Origin: Pseudomonadota bacterium
Lineage (GTDB): Bacteria > Desulfobacterota > Syntrophia > Syntrophales > UBA5619
Reading direction: 5' to 3'
Length of the DNA: 7,787 nucleotides
NCBI GenBank assembly: GCA_018896355.1
Contig: JAHIMW010000160.1
Coordinates: 1 to 7,787 of the forward strand
The translations under genes and the position numbers were made by a program. How positions within the stretch are numbered: the first letter of the stretch is position 1; each line of letters opens with the position of its first letter. Below the pieces are notes generated by a model that worked only from the letters and a program-made list of their open reading frames with translations, was not told the origin of the DNA and did not search any database. This document shows positions 5,763 to 7,787 of this stretch, in pieces.

Positions 5763-7787
5763 TCAAAGCATCCTCTCGATCTCCTCGATTCTGGCGTCGA
5801 GACGCTTGCGTGAGATCGGAAAGGGCGTCTTCAGCTCCTGCGCAAACAGGGAGACCTTGTACTCCTCGATCATCCAGACGAGATCGTCGATCGCCTTGCG
5901 TTTTTCCTCAGAGGCATAGGAGGGGAGCCCTTCGCCGATCTCCCGACGGCGGTCGCTCAGTTCACGGATTTCCGCCACCCGGGATAAAGCCTTTTCCAGA
6001 TGGACGGCGCCCCTCTCCGCACGGAGGGCGAGGGCGCGCAGATATCGGCCGATATGGACGAGACGTCCCTCGTCGTACCGGATCAGGAAATCGGCAGGGA
6101 GGAGGGCGGCCAGCTCTTCCCGCAGACCGGCCAGATACGTGAGGAAGGGCCGGCTGCCGCGGTTGGCGATATCGAGCGTGCGGAATAGCTCCGTAACGTC
6201 ATAGAGGCTCTTCAAGAGCGGCCGCGTCGTTTTCAGGAGATCCTGACCCCTTGGGAGTAGCAGCGGGCGGACCCTTTCGGCGTGGGACGCGAAGGCCACC
6301 GCGGTTCGGAGGTCCGCTTCAAGAAGGTCGTGCATCACCTTTTCGCACAGTGCGTTCTCCAGCGCTTTGGCGCCGCCGAAGGCCGCGGCCCAGAGCTTCA
6401 GCTCTCCGTCCGGTGCGAGCCCCTTGCGTAGGTGCCGCAGCTCTTCCCGGAAACGACAAGCGAAAAGCGCCTTCACCCCCAGACGGTGCGCGCGGAGCGC
6501 CTCCGGGGCGGAACGGAAAAGACGAAGACAAACGCCATTATCGTCCGCATCGAGGGCCGGATATGCGACACCCTGCCGCATCTTATCGCCTCGCAGCGGA
6601 ATACTCTCCGCCAGGTCGCCGAAGTCCCACTGCGTCAGGCCGCTCTTCTCGATGGCTTTTCGGGCCTTTAGAAAGGCCTGCGATTCCTCCTCATGGCCGA
6701 AGCCTCGCTCCAGGATGGCGATATCCCGTCCCGCCGCAAGTTCCCGGTCTTTCCCGTCCACGACGGAAAAGCGGAGCTTCAGGTGCTCCTCCAGATCATC
6801 GTGGGTCCAGCGGTCGGCGGGGATATTTACACCGAAACGTTTGTAGATAAAACGGCCGAGGGAGGTAAGAAGCGCCCCTTCGCGCGGCATCTCCTTCAAA
6901 ATGATATCGCGGGTCTCGGTGAGCGGCATCAGCTTCTTGCGAAACTCCTTCGGAAGACCGCGAAGCAGGGCTGCGATCTTCTCCCGGAGAAGGCCGGGAA
7001 CCGCCCAATCGAGAACGGCAGGGGGAAAGGAGGGCGCCGCCTGAACCGGGATCTTCAGCGTGATGCCGTCCGCCGGTTTTCCCGGGTCGAAGCGATAAAC
7101 GCAGTCCAAACGCCAGCCGCCTGCCGACACCACTTCGGGAAAGAGGGCGATTTCCTCCGAATCGGGTGATTGGATCAGAAGATCCTCCTCACGCATCCGG
7201 AGAAAGGCGTCGCCGCCGCGGTCGCGGACAAGCCGCTGGAGCGTCCGGATGTCGAAGATCCCGGGGATGCGGGTTTCATAAAATTTGGCCATCTCCTCCT
7301 CGCCGACGAGGAGGTCGTGACGACGCACCTTTTCCTCCATGCCGGCTATCTTCTCGATCAGCGCCCGGTTGTGGACAAGAAAGGGGAGAGGCGGCTGAAC
7401 TTCACCCTCGACAAGGGCGCTCCGGATGAAGATCCGGGAGGCCTCCACGGGATCGATCCGGCCGTAGGAGACGGCCCTGCCGGGAACGATCACCAGACCG
7501 AAGAGAGTTACCTGTTCGGAGGCAACCACCTCGCCCCGATTCTTCTCCCAGTGCGGGGCAAAATAGGTGCGGCGGCAGAGCCCCCCGCCCAGTTCCTCCA
7601 GCCAGACGCTTTCGATGTTCGCCACGGTCCGGACGAAGAGGCGCGAGGTTTCAACCATCTCCGCCGCGACGATCCAGTTCCCGGCGCGGTTGAAGAGGCC
7701 GGAACCCGGAAAAATCATCGCCTGCCTTCCCTGGGTCGCCGTGTAGAGATTCTTCTCCTTTTTCACTGCAATATGTACGAGGTAGCC
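5763..7787 (-). CDS. hrpA: ATP-dependent RNA helicase HrpA, C-terminal half (DUF3418)
   Basis: The frame is open from the right edge to the stop at 5763, about 674 residues, and corresponds to roughly the second half of HrpA (about 1300 residues). The GTG at 7766 is internal, because the frame upstream reads GYLVHIAVKKEKNLY without a stop. Recognisable HrpA segments are IFPGSGLF, AAEMVETSRLFVRTVANIE, RTYFAPHWEKNRGEV, VTLFGLVIVPGRAVSYGRIDP and FIRSALVEGE. These are followed by the long DUF3418 region, including TLKIPVQAAP, ending with EEYKVSLFAQELKTPFPISRKRL. The DEAH helicase core lies beyond the window. HrpA is a cytoplasmic DEAH-box RNA helicase; the E. coli enzyme has been linked to fimbrial mRNA processing and, more recently, to stalled ribosomes. 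The gene precedes matB on the same strand with a 220-bp gap, so a shared operon is unlikely. Confidence 0.95.
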   Translation of the reverse strand, partial: GYLVHIAVKKEKNLYTATQGRQAMIFPGSGLFNRAGNWIVAAEMVETSRLFVRTVANIESVWLEELGGGLCRRTYFAPHWEKNRGEVVASEQVTLFGLVIVPGRAVSYGRIDPVEASRIFIRSALVEGEVQPPLPFLVHNRALIEKIAGMEEKVRRHDLLVGEEEMAKFYETRIPGIFDIRTLQRLVRDRGGDAFLRMREEDLLIQSPDSEEIALFPEVVSAGGWRLDCVYRFDPGKPADGITLKIPVQAAPSFPPAVLDWAVPGLLREKIAALLRGLPKEFRKKLMPLTETRDIILKEMPREGALLTSLGRFIYKRFGVNIPADRWTHDDLEEHLKLRFSVVDGKDRELAAGRDIAILERGFGHEEESQAFLKARKAIEKSGLTQWDFGDLAESIPLRGDKMRQGVAYPALDADDNGVCLRLFRSAPEALRAHRLGVKALFACRFREELRHLRKGLAPDGELKLWAAAFGGAKALENALCEKVMHDLLEADLRTAVAFASHAERVRPLLLPRGQDLLKTTRPLLKSLYDVTELFRTLDIANRGSRPFLTYLAGLREELAALLPADFLIRYDEGRLVHIGRYLRALALRAERGAVHLEKALSRVAEIRELSDRRREIGEGLPSYASEEKRKAIDDLVWMIEEYKVSLFAQELKTPFPISRKRLDARIEEIERML

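Noticed and set aside
6251..6850. A 199-codon plus-strand frame opposite hrpA
   Set aside because: Its composition is rich in Arg, Pro and Ser, as expected from the complement of a GC-rich coding strand, and hrpA is clearly the real gene.
7764..7766. GTG as the start codon of a short 667-residue protein
   Set aside because: The frame stays open upstream to the window edge with HrpA-like sequence, so the codon is an internal valine of a gene entering from outside.

Overview
The window looks like a chromosomal segment of a moderately GC-rich bacterium. The gene set resembles anaerobic Desulfobacterota (Syntrophus-like deltaproteobacteria): a MatB-type malonyl-CoA synthetase, a DUF1846 protein, a GuaA-like protein without its amidotransferase half, a UROD/MetE-like protein and HrpA. 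That placement is an inference from gene content only. I see no rRNA, tRNA or CRISPR array.

Positions 1-1147 hold one end of an IS66-type insertion element, read on the minus strand. In transcription order it carries tnpA (1100 to 693), tnpB (696 to 334, ATGA overlap) and then, where IS66 elements normally carry the DDE transposase tnpC, the start of a DUF4338 (DruA-like) gene that runs off the left edge. The terminal sequence begins 5'-GTAAC, as in IS66. A perfect 12-bp hairpin next to it encloses the tnpA ribosome binding site in its loop and the start codon in its stem. The element has inserted into a DUF1846 gene, of which only the 3' part survives (1148-2037, plus strand).

Convergent with that remnant is a minus-strand gene for a GuaA-like ATP pyrophosphatase (3118 to 2156). 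It is a GMP synthase synthetase/dimerisation unit with no glutamine amidotransferase domain, preceded by a near-consensus sigma70 promoter. Next on the minus strand comes a UROD/MetE-like gene (3961 to 3253) that has lost its middle and changed frame, so it is a probable pseudogene. It lies 66 bp downstream of an intact malonyl-CoA synthetase gene, matB (5542 to 4028), and could share its transcript. The 220 bp upstream of matB contain nested inverted repeats and CGGTTC repeats that look regulatory. The right end (7787 to 5763) is the C-terminal half of the RNA helicase HrpA.

The genes do not form one pathway. The window is best read as ordinary metabolic and RNA-processing genes plus a site of gene decay, with one IS-truncated gene, one internally deleted gene and an unusual IS66-like element. 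The most interesting items are the DruA-like gene in the IS66 operon and the start-sequestering hairpin at the element's tip.
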